From positions 1-64,000 of the forward strand of contig DBPT01000029.1 of assembly GCA_002304925.1 (NCBI GenBank): 64,000 nt of DNA, given 5' to 3'. Positions 53,861-63,598 of the stretch are shown here, piece after piece. Made by a program: the position numbers and the translations under genes. Below the pieces are notes generated by a model. The model did not search any database. It saw only the letters and a program-made list of their open reading frames with translations, and was not told the origin of the DNA. Within the stretch, counting starts at the first letter, position 1, and every line of letters starts with the position of its first letter. This stretch comes from Prolixibacteraceae bacterium UBA1413. Lineage in GTDB: Bacteria > Bacteroidota > Bacteroidia > Bacteroidales > Prolixibacteraceae.

Positions 53861-54759
53861 ATGCTGGCATTGAGTTCAAAGCCGATCAGCAGGATCAGGG
53901 AAATCAGGTATATCAGCAACAACACCACCAGGAGGGTCCCTATGGAACCATACAGCTTGTTATACTGGCTGAAGTTGTTGATATAATAGGTGAAACCAAA
54001 AATCAGGAGCAGGCTTAGCAGGGTAGCGAGTGACCCTCCGGCCGAAATGAACCGCCATTTTGTTTTTCGGGCAGGAGCCATGAAATAGAGAAAGGAGTAA
54101 GCAAAGAAGAACAAGGCCAGAATGATCGCCCATTTCCCGATGGTAAAGAAATAATAGGTAAACCGGTCAAAAATGGCGGAATGCTGGTCAATATAATCCA
54201 GAAGCAATTGTCCGCCGGTTACCAGGGCAATGGCCGTTGTCAGCAGAACCGACAGGATAAACAGAAGGACGATGGAAATGAGCCGCTGGCTGATCCAGGA
54301 GCGGCGGTAAATACTATGGATGGTAGCATCGAAAGCCGACATCATGGAGGCGATCCCGTTTGTCGAGAAGATGAGTGCCATTAAAAAACCCAGGGAAAGC
54401 AGACCTCCCCGGGGCCGGGTAATGATATCTTCGACGGTATCCTCAATGCTGCCGAAAACACTCTCGGGAACAATCGACTTGATCAGGTAAAAAAGTTCAT
54501 CCTGAAAATTGGGAATGGGAATATACGGGATCAGGGTAAACAAAAAGAGGATGGCCGGGAAAAGAGCCAGGAAAAAGTTAAAGGCGATTGCCGACGCACG
54601 CGTGGTCAGTGCCCCATCGACGATGCTGCGCCAAAAAAAAACCGCCACATTGTAAACCGGTACCCCGTCCAGAAAAGGCAAACTGACTCTTTTGGCCCAG
54701 TTAACGGTTTTTTCGGCATATTTCTGGCTCAATGCGGCCAACCGTTGATAAGGCGGCAT
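53785..54759 (-). CDS. YihY/BrkB-family inner-membrane protein
   Basis: A 324-residue membrane protein with six hydrophobic segments and the family pattern: ALTTRASAIAFNFFLALFPAILFLFTLIPY, FSTNGIASMMSAFD, RSWISQRLISIVLLF, and the C-terminal LYGSIGTLLVVLLLIYLISLILLIGFELNA. The family, once thought to be RNase BN, has no firmly known activity; a transport or envelope role is likely. It starts 2 nt after the stop of the DUF4783 gene, forming a two-gene operon. Confidence 0.92.
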   Translation of the reverse strand: MPPYQRLAALSQKYAEKTVNWAKRVSLPFLDGVPVYNVAVFFWRSIVDGALTTRASAIAFNFFLALFPAILFLFTLIPYIPIPNFQDELFYLIKSIVPESVFGSIEDTVEDIITRPRGGLLSLGFLMALIFSTNGIASMMSAFDATIHSIYRRSWISQRLISIVLLFILSVLLTTAIALVTGGQLLLDYIDQHSAIFDRFTYYFFTIGKWAIILALFFFAYSFLYFMAPARKTKWRFISAGGSLATLLSLLLIFGFTYYINNFSQYNKLYGSIGTLLVVLLLIYLISLILLIGFELNASIYQATQETEQGGSLFTRLRKQITEE

Positions 54760-54761
54760 GC

Positions 54762-55166
54762 TTATCCTTGTTTTTCAATTCTCAATTGATGGATAATGTC
54801 CTTCCCGGTATTTTTTTTAAGGAGGAAATAGACCCTGAAGGCACCTTGTTTCGTAGTAAGGGTCCCAATCACATAATGAGCATCCTCCTTGCCCCCCTGA
54901 TGAATCACACTGAAACGCTCGGGCTGATAGCGCGCAAAAAAGCTGGTCACAATCTGTTCCGCCTGTGCTTTGCTGTATACATTGTCATTTTCAAGGATCA
55001 CCAGTTCTATATTTTGGTTAAAAAAACCTGAAAGCACCTTGGCATTCCCCGATTTCAGACTCAGGATTATTTCATCGGGAATCTGCCCTGATGCCTGATT
55101 TACCACCAATAAAGCAAAAACAACAAACATCAGTGGCCACAAAACTTTGTTTTTTAATGCTTTCAT
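54762..55166 (-). CDS. DUF4783 family periplasmic protein
   Basis: A 134-residue exported protein. The signal peptide is LWPLMFVVFALLVVNQASG. The rest matches the small alpha/beta NTF2-like DUF4783 domain of Bacteroidota: IPDEIILSLKSGNAKVLSGFF, VYSKAQAEQIVTSFFARYQPE and GAFRVYFLLKKNTGKDIIHQLRIEK. The upstream in-frame Met at 55229 is rejected since it would put a polar extension before the signal. It is the first gene of a pair with YihY and diverges from rlmH. The role is unknown. Confidence 0.82.
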   Translation of the reverse strand: MKALKNKVLWPLMFVVFALLVVNQASGQIPDEIILSLKSGNAKVLSGFFNQNIELVILENDNVYSKAQAEQIVTSFFARYQPERFSVIHQGGKEDAHYVIGTLTTKQGAFRVYFLLKKNTGKDIIHQLRIEKQG

Positions 55167-55274
55167 TATATTAATTGTCAAAATTTGTACTTTGAAGCTT
55201 GCAAAAACTATGCAAAAGAAAGATGACACTCAAATTTTAGTGTAAATTTAAGAAATTTATTCAGGATTCAAAGG

Positions 55275-55748
55275 ATGAAGATCAGACTGATCGTTACCGG
55301 GAAAACCGATGCCCCCTGGTTGCAGGAAGGGATGAATGTATATCTGAAGCGACTGAAACATTATATAAACTTTGACATAAAGATTGCCGGTGATCTCAAA
55401 AACAGTGCCGCCCTGGCGCCGGCCCTGCAGAAAGAGAAAGAAGGAGACGCCATTCTCCCCCTCATCGAAGGGAAAAAGGAAGTGTACCTGCTCGACGAAC
55501 GGGGTGATGAATATACGTCGGAAGGATTGGCGGGTATGTTGGAGCATAAAATGATCACGGGCTGCCGAGAACTTCTTTTTGTGATTGGCGGTCCCTATGG
55601 ATTTCCGGAAAAACTCGTTAAAAAAGCCACCGGAAAAATTTCCCTGTCCAAATTGACTTTTTCCCACCAGATGGTCCGGTTATTGTTCGTGGAACAACTC
55701 TACCGGGCCCTGACCATCATCAGGGGAGAACCTTATCACCACCAGTAG
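55275..55748 (+). CDS. rlmH: 23S rRNA pseudouridine1915 N3-methyltransferase
   Basis: A 157-residue SPOUT-class methyltransferase acting on helix 69 of 23S rRNA in assembled ribosomes. It has the knot motifs YLLDERGDEYTSEGLAGMLE, LLFVIGGPYGFPEKLV and KLTFSHQMVRLLFVEQLYRA, with the C-terminal HHQ/GEPYHHQ typical of RlmH. It starts MKIRLIVTGKT, a normal start. The histidine-kinase gene follows 2 nt later, so the two are one transcription unit. Confidence 0.97.
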   Translation: MKIRLIVTGKTDAPWLQEGMNVYLKRLKHYINFDIKIAGDLKNSAALAPALQKEKEGDAILPLIEGKKEVYLLDERGDEYTSEGLAGMLEHKMITGCRELLFVIGGPYGFPEKLVKKATGKISLSKLTFSHQMVRLLFVEQLYRALTIIRGEPYHHQ

Positions 55749-55750
55749 TA

Positions 55751-58700
55751 ATGATTGACCTAATCAGAAAATACGGATATTTCACCCTGGCCATCCTCTG
55801 TATGGTGATGGCTGTTGTCCTGGAAAACAAATTCTTCAGCAACCGTCCGGGGAAACAATCCATCGAACGTTTTCAGAAAAAACTGAATGACAAAGAGTCC
55901 TATCTCGAATCCAGGCTTGATGAGATCTCTCAGATCTCCTCGGATCCCGGGTTTTGCGATAACTTCCTCAACGGCATGTCGCCGTATAACAACCTGATGG
56001 AAACAGAAGGGATCGGTTTCCTGATATACCGGAACGACAAACTCTTTTACTGGTCAGACAGAACCATTGCTTTCCGCGATCAACTCCCTCTTTCGGTTGA
56101 ACCGGGTGCACCCGTGGTACGTTTTCCCAATGGTTATTACCTGGTTAAGCGGGTTGAAAAAGACAGCCTCACCATTTTCGGACTTATCCAGATCAGCCAC
56201 AATTATTCGTACGAAAACCAATACCTTACAAACAGCTATTTTGAAGGATTTGGCCTGCCCGATCAATTCAGAATGGTAAAGCCGGGAGCTTCTAAAGGCT
56301 ATGATATAAAAAACAGGGAGGGAGAACCTGTTTTTGCCATCGTCCCCGACGGGGAAGCTTTCCTGCAATCGGGATATTTTTATCTGCCCGGCATTTTTTA
56401 CCTCGCAGCCATCCTCCTCATCCTCATTTTTGCCCGCAAAACCATCTGCGGGCTCAACATCGAACTTACCCTGCGTCTGCTGATCACCCTGATTTTCCTC
56501 CTGATCCTTTACTGGATACATGTGTTGTTTCGTATTCCCGGACTTTTCAATCAGATCAGCTTCTTTTCACCCTCCCATTTTGCCTTTAGCTCCTGGTTGC
56601 CGTCCCTGGGGGATTTTCTGCTGCTCTCCCTTTTTCTCTTTTATTTTACGCTCTGTTATTTCTGGGACATGCGTATCAACCTGTTGCAGAAGGAGACCGG
56701 CATGTCCCCCTCCCTGGCAGCTTTTCTCCTGTTGCTGTTTTCGGCCGGGTACCTGTATGTGGCCGATTATCTGATCAGGCAGCTGATTTACAACTCCAGT
56801 TTCTCTTTCACCCTTAACCGGATCAACGAGATAACCCTTCAAACAGCTTTGGGTATCGGATCCATGATGCTGCTCCTTTTCGGGCTTGTCCTCCTGATGG
56901 TCCGGAGTGCCGGAGAAGTCCGGAAAGTCTTGAATAACGGAAAATCAGCGATTTATTCCCTGGCGGCCATCCTTATCCCGGCGCTGTTGCAGTTTTTCAT
57001 TGCCGGAAAAATCTCCTGGCAAATCCCGCTTCTTTACCTCCTGGTCATCACTTTGTCGCTCTTTTATTCCGGACGCTCATCACAGAAGTACGGCATGAGT
57101 TACCTGATCCTGTTCATCGTGGCCATTACCCTCTATTCCATCCATATTATATACCATTCCACTGAAAAAAAAGAACGGGATGTCCAGAAAACCATGGCTG
57201 TCAACCTGGTTTCAGAGCATGATCCCGCTGCTGAAGTTTTTCTGGTGGAAATTCAGGAGCAGATAAATGTCGATCCCAACATCCCGAAATATCTGATCCC
57301 CCCGTTTGAAAAACTGGCTGAATATTTGGAAACCGCCTATTTCGGCGGTTTCTTCAGGCAGTACGACCTGCAGATCACTATTTGTACCGGATCAGACAGC
57401 GTCACCCTCCATCCGCAAAACACCCGGACACCCTGCTTCCCTTTCTTTGACAGCATGATAGAAAACCAAGGCATGGTCCTGCCTGGTACCAACTTCTACT
57501 ATATGAACAACTTGGACGGCCGGATCACCTACTTTGGCAAACTGCACTATCCATTGTTGTCTGATTACATGGGAGTCTCCATCTTCATCGAACTCAAATC
57601 GAAAATCCTTTCCGAAGGGATCGGATTTCCCGAGTTGCTGATCGACAAATCGATGCGAAAACCTGCAAGCTACCGGAGATTCGACTATGCGAAATATTTC
57701 GGGGGTGAACTCGTTGACAAGCATGGAGATTATCCTTATAACTATTATATATACTCCTATAATTTCGATGATCAGGAGTTCAGTTACAACATCTGGGACG
57801 GTTATGAGCATCTGATTCACCGCACCCGCGAAGATAATTATGTCATCGTCAGCCGTAGTCTCTATTCTTTCATCGACTACCTGATTTCCTTCCCTTACCT
57901 TTTTGTCTTTTATTTTCTCTTCTCGCTGGTGGTTTTGACGATCGCCCTCCCCTCCTTCCGTAAGAGGAAGATTATGTTTGACCTGAAATTCAGGATCCAG
58001 GCAGCAATCATCTCCATCGTTTTCTTCTCCCTGCTGGTGGTAGCCCTCAGTACCATCTTCTATAACCTGGATGAATCGAAGAGCCGTCTGCAGGAAGACC
58101 TGGACAACAAAATGAACGCTATATCGGTCGAAATCGACATGCGCCTCGAAAACATCGACGCCATGATCCCTGAAATGAGGGAATGGCTGACCCCGGAACT
58201 GGTCAGACTTTCAAATATCTTCGAGACCGACATCAACATCTATGATGTGGAAGGAGATCTCTTCGTATCATCACGGCCCGAAATTTTTAACAGGGGCCTG
58301 GTGTCGGGCAAAATCAACGCGCAGGCTTATTATGAACTGTTTGAAAATTTCCAGACCAACTATTTCCAACCTGAAAGCATCGGAAAACTCAGTTATTTGT
58401 CAGCCTATGAACCTCTCATAAACAACAACGGGGATTACCTGGGATTTATCAATCTCCCTTATTTTACCCATCAGGACAAATACAGCCAGGAAATTTCCAC
58501 CTACATTGTCGCCTTCATCAACCTCTATGTGCTGTTGTTCCTGGCCAGTCTGGTGGTGGCGGTCTTTATTGCCAATCAGATCACCCTTCCCCTGGCCATC
58601 ATCAGGGAGAATCTCCGCAAAATCGAATTGGGAAAGCGAAATGAACCGATGAATTATCACCATGATGATGAGATTGGAAAACTGGTCAGGGAATACAACA

Positions 58701-59455
58701 AAAAAGTGGAAGAACTGGCGATAAGTGCTGAGTTGCTTGCCCGTTCCGAAAGAGAGAGTGCATGGCGTGAAATGGCCAAACAGGTGGCGCATGAGATCAA
58801 GAATCCCCTGACGCCCATGAAACTGAACATCCAGCACCTCCAACGTTTCAGAGGTGAAGGCAAAGAATACCAGGAATATGTCAACCGGATTGCTCAAACC
58901 CTGATCAACCAGATCGACACCCTTTCTGACATTGCCACCGAATTTTCAAATTTCGCACAAATCCCGACAGCCATGAAGCAGGTATTCAACCTGTCGGCGC
59001 AAATTTCAAAAGTGATTGAATTGTTTGAAAATAACGACCGGGTTACCATCACTTTTGACCGGGGCGACTGCGGAAACCTTTTGGTGAATGCCGACAGGGA
59101 ACAACTGTCAAGGGCGCTGATCAACCTGATTAAAAACGGGATCCAGTCAATTCCCGAAGACAGGAAAGGGAAAATAGACCTGGCGGTTACGAAAAAGGAG
59201 CACATGGTAGTGATTTCGGTCTCCGACAATGGAACCGGGATTCCTGATGAACTTCGCGAAAAGATGTTCAGTCCCAACTTCACGACAAAGAGCAGCGGCA
59301 TGGGGCTGGGACTGGCTATCGTGAAAAATATCGCCGAGAATTTCAACGGAAGGATCTTTTACGAGACCGTGATCGACGGTGGAACTACTTTCTTCCTTGA
59401 AATTCCCGTCTTTGAAGAAAAACAAACTCCGGGGAATTCCGGACAACAACAATGA
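55751..59455 (+). CDS. Very large membrane histidine kinase, NtrY-like output
   Basis: A 1234-residue sensor. TM1 is at about 10-26, then an extracytoplasmic domain (30-215) and a block of roughly eight TMs (215-480). A second extracytoplasmic domain (480-715) is followed by TM pairs (about 717-775), a third periplasmic region (775-920) and a last TM (920-945). The cytoplasmic part has a HAMP-like linker (NQITLPLAIIRENLRKIELG), HisKA with phospho-acceptor His1014 in VAHEIKNPLTPMKLN, and HATPase with the N-box LINLIKNGIQSI and G-boxes DNGTGIPDEL and GMGLGLAIVKNI. The HEIKNPLTPM box is as in NtrY. No response regulator is encoded beside it. Coupling with rlmH and a phosphoribosyltransferase gives no clue to the signal. 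Confidence 0.93.
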   Translation: MIDLIRKYGYFTLAILCMVMAVVLENKFFSNRPGKQSIERFQKKLNDKESYLESRLDEISQISSDPGFCDNFLNGMSPYNNLMETEGIGFLIYRNDKLFYWSDRTIAFRDQLPLSVEPGAPVVRFPNGYYLVKRVEKDSLTIFGLIQISHNYSYENQYLTNSYFEGFGLPDQFRMVKPGASKGYDIKNREGEPVFAIVPDGEAFLQSGYFYLPGIFYLAAILLILIFARKTICGLNIELTLRLLITLIFLLILYWIHVLFRIPGLFNQISFFSPSHFAFSSWLPSLGDFLLLSLFLFYFTLCYFWDMRINLLQKETGMSPSLAAFLLLLFSAGYLYVADYLIRQLIYNSSFSFTLNRINEITLQTALGIGSMMLLLFGLVLLMVRSAGEVRKVLNNGKSAIYSLAAILIPALLQFFIAGKISWQIPLLYLLVITLSLFYSGRSSQKYGMSYLILFIVAITLYSIHIIYHSTEKKERDVQKTMAVNLVSEHDPAAEVFLVEIQEQINVDPNIPKYLIPPFEKLAEYLETAYFGGFFRQYDLQITICTGSDSVTLHPQNTRTPCFPFFDSMIENQGMVLPGTNFYYMNNLDGRITYFGKLHYPLLSDYMGVSIFIELKSKILSEGIGFPELLIDKSMRKPASYRRFDYAKYFGGELVDKHGDYPYNYYIYSYNFDDQEFSYNIWDGYEHLIHRTREDNYVIVSRSLYSFIDYLISFPYLFVFYFLFSLVVLTIALPSFRKRKIMFDLKFRIQAAIISIVFFSLLVVALSTIFYNLDESKSRLQEDLDNKMNAISVEIDMRLENIDAMIPEMREWLTPELVRLSNIFETDINIYDVEGDLFVSSRPEIFNRGLVSGKINAQAYYELFENFQTNYFQPESIGKLSYLSAYEPLINNNGDYLGFINLPYFTHQDKYSQEISTYIVAFINLYVLLFLASLVVAVFIANQITLPLAIIRENLRKIELGKRNEPMNYHHDDEIGKLVREYNKKVEELAISAELLARSERESAWREMAKQVAHEIKNPLTPMKLNIQHLQRFRGEGKEYQEYVNRIAQTLINQIDTLSDIATEFSNFAQIPTAMKQVFNLSAQISKVIELFENNDRVTITFDRGDCGNLLVNADREQLSRALINLIKNGIQSIPEDRKGKIDLAVTKKEHMVVISVSDNGTGIPDELREKMFSPNFTTKSSGMGLGLAIVKNIAENFNGRIFYETVIDGGTTFFLEIPVFEEKQTPGNSGQQQ

Positions 59456-59458
59456 TAT

Positions 59459-59860
59459 ATGGTTACCTTATCATTCCGCCAGATTGCCCGGCGGCTCCGT
59501 GAAACGGAACTTCCCGCCGCCGACCTGGTGATCGGCATCGGAAGCGGGGGCATCGTGCCTGCCGCAATGATTGCTTTTCACCTCGATGCCGAACTTTTTA
59601 TCATTTCGTTGAACTATCGCGATGAACAAAACAATCCCAGGTACGAAACCCCGGTGATTTGCAATTTCACGCCCCTACCCGGGTTGGAAGATAAAAGGAT
59701 CCTGCTGGTCGATGATGTGTCGGTATCGGGGAAAACGCTCAAGACTGCCCTGGCACTTCTGGAAGGCTATAACGTTAAAACACTCACCATGAAAGGGAAA
59801 GCCGACTATGTGCTTTTTCCCGAAATTCCAGAATGCGTCCGGTGGCCCTGGAAATACTGA
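59459..59860 (+). CDS. Type I phosphoribosyltransferase-like protein
   Basis: A 133-residue protein with the PRPP-binding signature RILLVDDVSVSGKTLKTAL, in which two Asp bind ribose hydroxyls. Upstream, VIGIGSGGIVPAAMIAFHLD matches the family's loop I region. It lies 3 nt after the kinase gene in the same operon. Acceptor base and pathway cannot be assigned; it resembles small xanthine/hypoxanthine-type or ComF-independent PRTases (compact, no hood insertion). It converges with the rhomboid operon. Confidence 0.82.
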   Translation: MVTLSFRQIARRLRETELPAADLVIGIGSGGIVPAAMIAFHLDAELFIISLNYRDEQNNPRYETPVICNFTPLPGLEDKRILLVDDVSVSGKTLKTALALLEGYNVKTLTMKGKADYVLFPEIPECVRWPWKY

Positions 59861-59865
59861 TTTTT

Positions 59866-59948
59866 CCGGAACAGCAGTTTCATACTGCAGACTTAATAAA
59901 AATACCGCCAACTTCATAACACGGATTTTATAACGGAAGTTGTTCCGG
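59866..59948. other. Long-range inverted repeat between convergent genes
   Basis: CCGGAACA (59866-59873) and TGTTCCGG (59941-59948) are inverted copies with about 67 bases between, plus a small inner hairpin GCAGT-ttcat-ACTGC. It sits between the phosphoribosyltransferase and rhomboid genes and may act as a transcription barrier. Confidence 0.35.
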
Positions 59949-59952
59949 GCTT

Positions 59953-60825
59953 TTATTTTCCGTGGCGGAACAAGGTTTCCTTTTCCTGTTTGGTCAGGCT
60001 GTCATATCCTTCGGTACCTATTTTGTCGAGGATGCGGTTGAGTTCTTCGTGGTCGGCGGCCCGCTGCCGGTTGTATTCATAATCGTCGCGGGATGTCTGG
60101 CGATGGACAATTCTGATTTTCTTCCGCGGCTTCACCAGTGCGGAAAGCCAGTCAACGCTTTTTATGAAGGGTTTCACCACATCCTGCCCCATTTTAGCGC
60201 GGTTAACAAAAAGCCATCCGGCGATGACGCCGCCCAGGTGTGCCAGGTTGCCTCCTGCGTTGGAAGTGGAAATTCCCAGGATATAACTGATAATCATGAA
60301 AACTCCCAGGTATTTCAGGGGAACCTGTCCGATAAGGAACAGCTGTATCTTACGGTCAGGATCCCGGAAAACCGCGGCAATCAGAACGGCAATGATCGAT
60401 GCCGACGCCCCCAGCAAATGAGAAACAGGCACCGAAACGGCAAAAACCGGGAAAACATTGTATGCCGCCATATAGAGGAGCCCCCCGGCGATTCCGCCGA
60501 AAAGATAGAGCCCCAGCAGGTGGTCCTGGTCGTAATAATCCAGAAAGATCCTTCCGAACCAATACAGCACCAGAAGGTTGAAAAGAATATGGAGAAAGCG
60601 GAAATGGAGGAACATGTAGCTCACCAGTGACCAGGGTTGCCTGAGCCACTGCTCCAATCCGGCAGGCAACTCAAACCATTGGATCAGGTCAAAGGGCTGA
60701 CCCGAAAGAAAGTAAAACACATGGATGATCCTGAAGACCAGAAAAACGGACAGGTTCACATAGATTAAACGCGTGATGACCGATCCGTCGCGGAAAGATT
60801 CCTTTATATCATTCCAGATATCCAT
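59953..60825 (-). CDS. Rhomboid-family intramembrane serine protease (second of pair)
   Basis: A 290-residue membrane protein with six TMs. The rhomboid catalytic Ser lies in the GxSx motif HLLGASASIIA, and the His partner in GNLAHLGGVIAGWLFV. LHFRFLHILFNLLVLYWFG matches the conserved TM2 His-rich segment. A charged cytoplasmic tail (about 230-290, KPRKKIRIVHRQTSRDD) follows the last TM. It lies 25 nt downstream of another rhomboid gene and shares the mutL operon. The substrate is unknown. Confidence 0.9.
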   Translation of the reverse strand: MDIWNDIKESFRDGSVITRLIYVNLSVFLVFRIIHVFYFLSGQPFDLIQWFELPAGLEQWLRQPWSLVSYMFLHFRFLHILFNLLVLYWFGRIFLDYYDQDHLLGLYLFGGIAGGLLYMAAYNVFPVFAVSVPVSHLLGASASIIAVLIAAVFRDPDRKIQLFLIGQVPLKYLGVFMIISYILGISTSNAGGNLAHLGGVIAGWLFVNRAKMGQDVVKPFIKSVDWLSALVKPRKKIRIVHRQTSRDDYEYNRQRAADHEELNRILDKIGTEGYDSLTKQEKETLFRHGK

Positions 60826-60850
60826 CAGTAATGAATGTTTCAGGCAATGA

Positions 60851-61666
60851 TCAATAAAAAGTCCTGGAGGTCTTGTTCCAGTATTTGATCAGGAAAAAGC
60901 CGAAGAGCATACCTCCGAGGTGGGCAAAATGGGCGATGCTGCCCCCTGAATTAGTGAGTCCCAGATAGAGTTCCAGAACACCGTAGGCAATGACGAAATA
61001 TTTGGCCTTGATGGGGATGGGGGGAAAGAGGAGCATCAGCCGGGTATTGGGAAAGAGCATCCCGAAAGCCAGCAGGACACCGTAAACGGCCCCTGAAGCT
61101 CCTACTGTGGGAATATCCTTTTTCAGGGTCAGGATCTGTTCCATGATTTTCTGACCTTCAGTGGCAAAGGCGGCACTGGAAGGATCGTCATACCAGTTGG
61201 TGATGAAATCGCGTAGCGCGACAGTGGGATGTGAAAGGTTTTTGCTGACAAATTTATCGAGGACTTCCGGGGCAGGGGTATTGCTAAATGCCTTGATGGC
61301 ATTCTGCATGGAACTGATTTCGAGGTGGTTGACAAACATATGCAACGCAACGGCCCCCAGTCCGGTAACAAAATAGTAAATCAGAAACCGCCGGGGTCCC
61401 CAAACGCTTTCAAGCACACGCCCGAACATCCAAAGCGCAAACATGTTGAAAAAGAGGTGCATGAAACCTCCATGCATGAACATGTGTGTGATGACCTGGT
61501 AAAACCTGAATTTTTCAGAACCCGGGTAATGCATACCCAGTTTTTCGGTCAGATCAACACCTGTCTGCTGCATGACATAGGTCAGCAGCAGCATCAGGGC
61601 ATTAATAATGATCAGGTTTTTGACAACTACCGGGGTATCCCTGAAAACCGGCCTGTATTGGTTCAT
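60851..61666 (-). CDS. Rhomboid-family intramembrane serine protease (first of pair)
   Basis: A 271-residue rhomboid with GxSG nucleophile motif VGASGAVYGVLLAFG and catalytic His in IAHFAHLGGMLFGFFL. TM2 carries FMHGGFMHLFFNMFALWMFG. An unusual loop of about 60 residues (NHLEISSMQNAIKAFSN ... ATEGQKIMEQILTLKKDI) lies between TM3 and the GxSG helix, as in other Bacteroidota versions. It is not a simple duplicate of the neighbouring rhomboid: spacing and tail differ. It follows mutL by 72 nt. Confidence 0.92.
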   Translation of the reverse strand: MNQYRPVFRDTPVVVKNLIIINALMLLLTYVMQQTGVDLTEKLGMHYPGSEKFRFYQVITHMFMHGGFMHLFFNMFALWMFGRVLESVWGPRRFLIYYFVTGLGAVALHMFVNHLEISSMQNAIKAFSNTPAPEVLDKFVSKNLSHPTVALRDFITNWYDDPSSAAFATEGQKIMEQILTLKKDIPTVGASGAVYGVLLAFGMLFPNTRLMLLFPPIPIKAKYFVIAYGVLELYLGLTNSGGSIAHFAHLGGMLFGFFLIKYWNKTSRTFY

Positions 61667-61738
61667 AACCGTGTGTTTTTCATATCCGTATCAATTATCC
61701 AGCCAGGACCGCTATTTTTCTGCTGAAAGGACAAAATG

Positions 61739-63586
61739 TCACCTTCCGAATAATTTGTCAATTTCCTCAAGAGGAATGATCGTCACCACGTTCTTCCCGT
61801 CAGGGGAATAATTGGGTGAAGCGCAGGCAAACAACTGATTGACCAGGGCATCCATTTCATTGGGGAGCAGTTCCTGGCCGTAATTCATCGCCGATGCCCG
61901 AGCCAGGGAGTTGGCCACCTGTTCCCTGACGCGGCTGTGGGCGTCGACCGGGGAATTCTTGAACTCTTCGAGCAGTTTATCCACGATTTCCACGGGAGAG
62001 GATGCCTCCAGCACGCCCGGCACACCGTTGATGATAAACGAGGTTTTCCCGAATTCCCGGATATCAAATCCCAAAACCTGCAAATCAGGAAGTATCTCCC
62101 TGAAAACCCCCAAATCGGCAGGGTTGACTTCAAAGGTCTGCGGAAAGAGAATCTGCTGGGAAGTAACCTTTTCTGTCTTCAAAATTTCGAGGAACCGCTC
62201 ATACAGAATCCGTTCCTGAGCCCTTCGCTGGTCGATCATCATCAACCCTGATTTTACCGGGAGGACCAGGTATTTCTGTTTGAACTGCATGATCTTCCGC
62301 CCCCCGAAGGCCGTGGGGCCTTCCGGAAACATCCGGGCCTGCCCCGGTTCCGGGTCCTCGTTGTCAGAGGATTCTCCCTCATTCCCTTTTCCGGACCAGA
62401 TATTCTCCCAATTCCGCAGGTTATTCCTTTCCTGCCGCTCAATCCTCGCAACATCAGGATCATAGGATTTTTCTTCCCTGAAAGGATTATAACCGTAATC
62501 GACCGGAGAGAAAGGGAAGTTAACCGGGGTTCCCGGTTTCGGCGGCAGGGGGATCTCTATGCTTCCTTCCTGGTCAAAATCAATGGAAGGTACGATGCTG
62601 TTCTTCCCCAGCGATTCCCGCACAGTGGCGTTGATGATCTGCCAGAGGGCGTTTTCGTTTTCGAATTTTATCTCGGTCTTGGTAGGGTGAACGTTGATAT
62701 CGATAGACGCGGGGTCGATGTCAAAAAAGAGGAAATAGGAGGGAAATGCGTCGGCAGGAAGCAGTTTCTCATACGCCTGCGTGACCGCTTTGTGAAACCA
62801 GGGATGGCGCATATACCGGCTGTTTACAAAAAAAAACTGCTCCCTCATGGTTCTCCTGGCAAATTTCGGCAATCCGATGTAACCCGACAGGGTCACCAGG
62901 GAAGTGGAACTTTCAACCGGAATAAGGCTTTGTTTGATATTCTTCCCGAAAATGTCAATGATCCGTTTGCGCAGATTGGCGGCGGGGAGGTCATGGAGCA
63001 GAGTATTGTTGTGGTATAGCTGGAAAGCGATTCCGGGATTCGGGATGGCTATCCGGTGGACTTCCGTGATGATATTGCGGAGTTCGTAACTATCTGATTT
63101 AAGGAACTTTCTTCTTGCCGGAACGTTGAAGAAGAGATTTTTCACCTGGATGGAGGTGCCGTTTCCGCATCCTGTGGGTTCCTGGGTGATCACCCGGGTG
63201 GCTGAAATATGGAGGTAGGTTCCTGTTTCATCGCCGTCGCGTCTGGTTCTCATTTCGATATCAGCGATGGCAGCCACGGATGCCAGGGCCTCGCCCCGGA
63301 ATCCCAGGGTGCGTATAGCAAAAAGGTCGCCGGCATCCCGGATCTTGGAAGTGGCGTGCCTTTCAAAGGCCATTCTCGCATCGGTGGGCGACATGCCGCA
63401 TCCGTTGTCGGTAACCTGAATCAGGGTCTTGCCCGCATCCTTGATGTGTATGATGATCTCCCGGGCACCGGAATCCATGGAATTCTCCACCAGCTCTTTT
63501 ACTACCGACGCAGGCCGTTGGATAACCTCACCTGCGGCAATCTGATTGGCTACGGAATCGGGAAGTAAATGGATCAGGTCGGGCAC
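61739..63586 (-). CDS. mutL: DNA mismatch repair protein MutL
   Basis: A 615-residue GHKL-ATPase acting with MutS in mismatch repair. N-terminal motifs: LPDSVANQIAAGEVIQRPASVVKELVENSMDSGA, DNGCGMSPTDARMAFERHATSKI and TLGFRGEALASVAAIAD. The C-terminal domain (about 430-610) carries QMLFPQTFEVNP-like QQILFPQTFEVNP. The endonuclease motif DMHAAHERI is replaced by MMIDQRRAQERILYE, so the usual second His of MutL nicking sites is altered; activity without it cannot be judged. It is 12 nt downstream of orf101. Confidence 0.96.
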   Translation of the reverse strand: MPDLIHLLPDSVANQIAAGEVIQRPASVVKELVENSMDSGAREIIIHIKDAGKTLIQVTDNGCGMSPTDARMAFERHATSKIRDAGDLFAIRTLGFRGEALASVAAIADIEMRTRRDGDETGTYLHISATRVITQEPTGCGNGTSIQVKNLFFNVPARRKFLKSDSYELRNIITEVHRIAIPNPGIAFQLYHNNTLLHDLPAANLRKRIIDIFGKNIKQSLIPVESSTSLVTLSGYIGLPKFARRTMREQFFFVNSRYMRHPWFHKAVTQAYEKLLPADAFPSYFLFFDIDPASIDINVHPTKTEIKFENENALWQIINATVRESLGKNSIVPSIDFDQEGSIEIPLPPKPGTPVNFPFSPVDYGYNPFREEKSYDPDVARIERQERNNLRNWENIWSGKGNEGESSDNEDPEPGQARMFPEGPTAFGGRKIMQFKQKYLVLPVKSGLMMIDQRRAQERILYERFLEILKTEKVTSQQILFPQTFEVNPADLGVFREILPDLQVLGFDIREFGKTSFIINGVPGVLEASSPVEIVDKLLEEFKNSPVDAHSRVREQVANSLARASAMNYGQELLPNEMDALVNQLFACASPNYSPDGKNVVTIIPLEEIDKLFGR

Positions 63587-63598
63587 AACATCCGCTTT

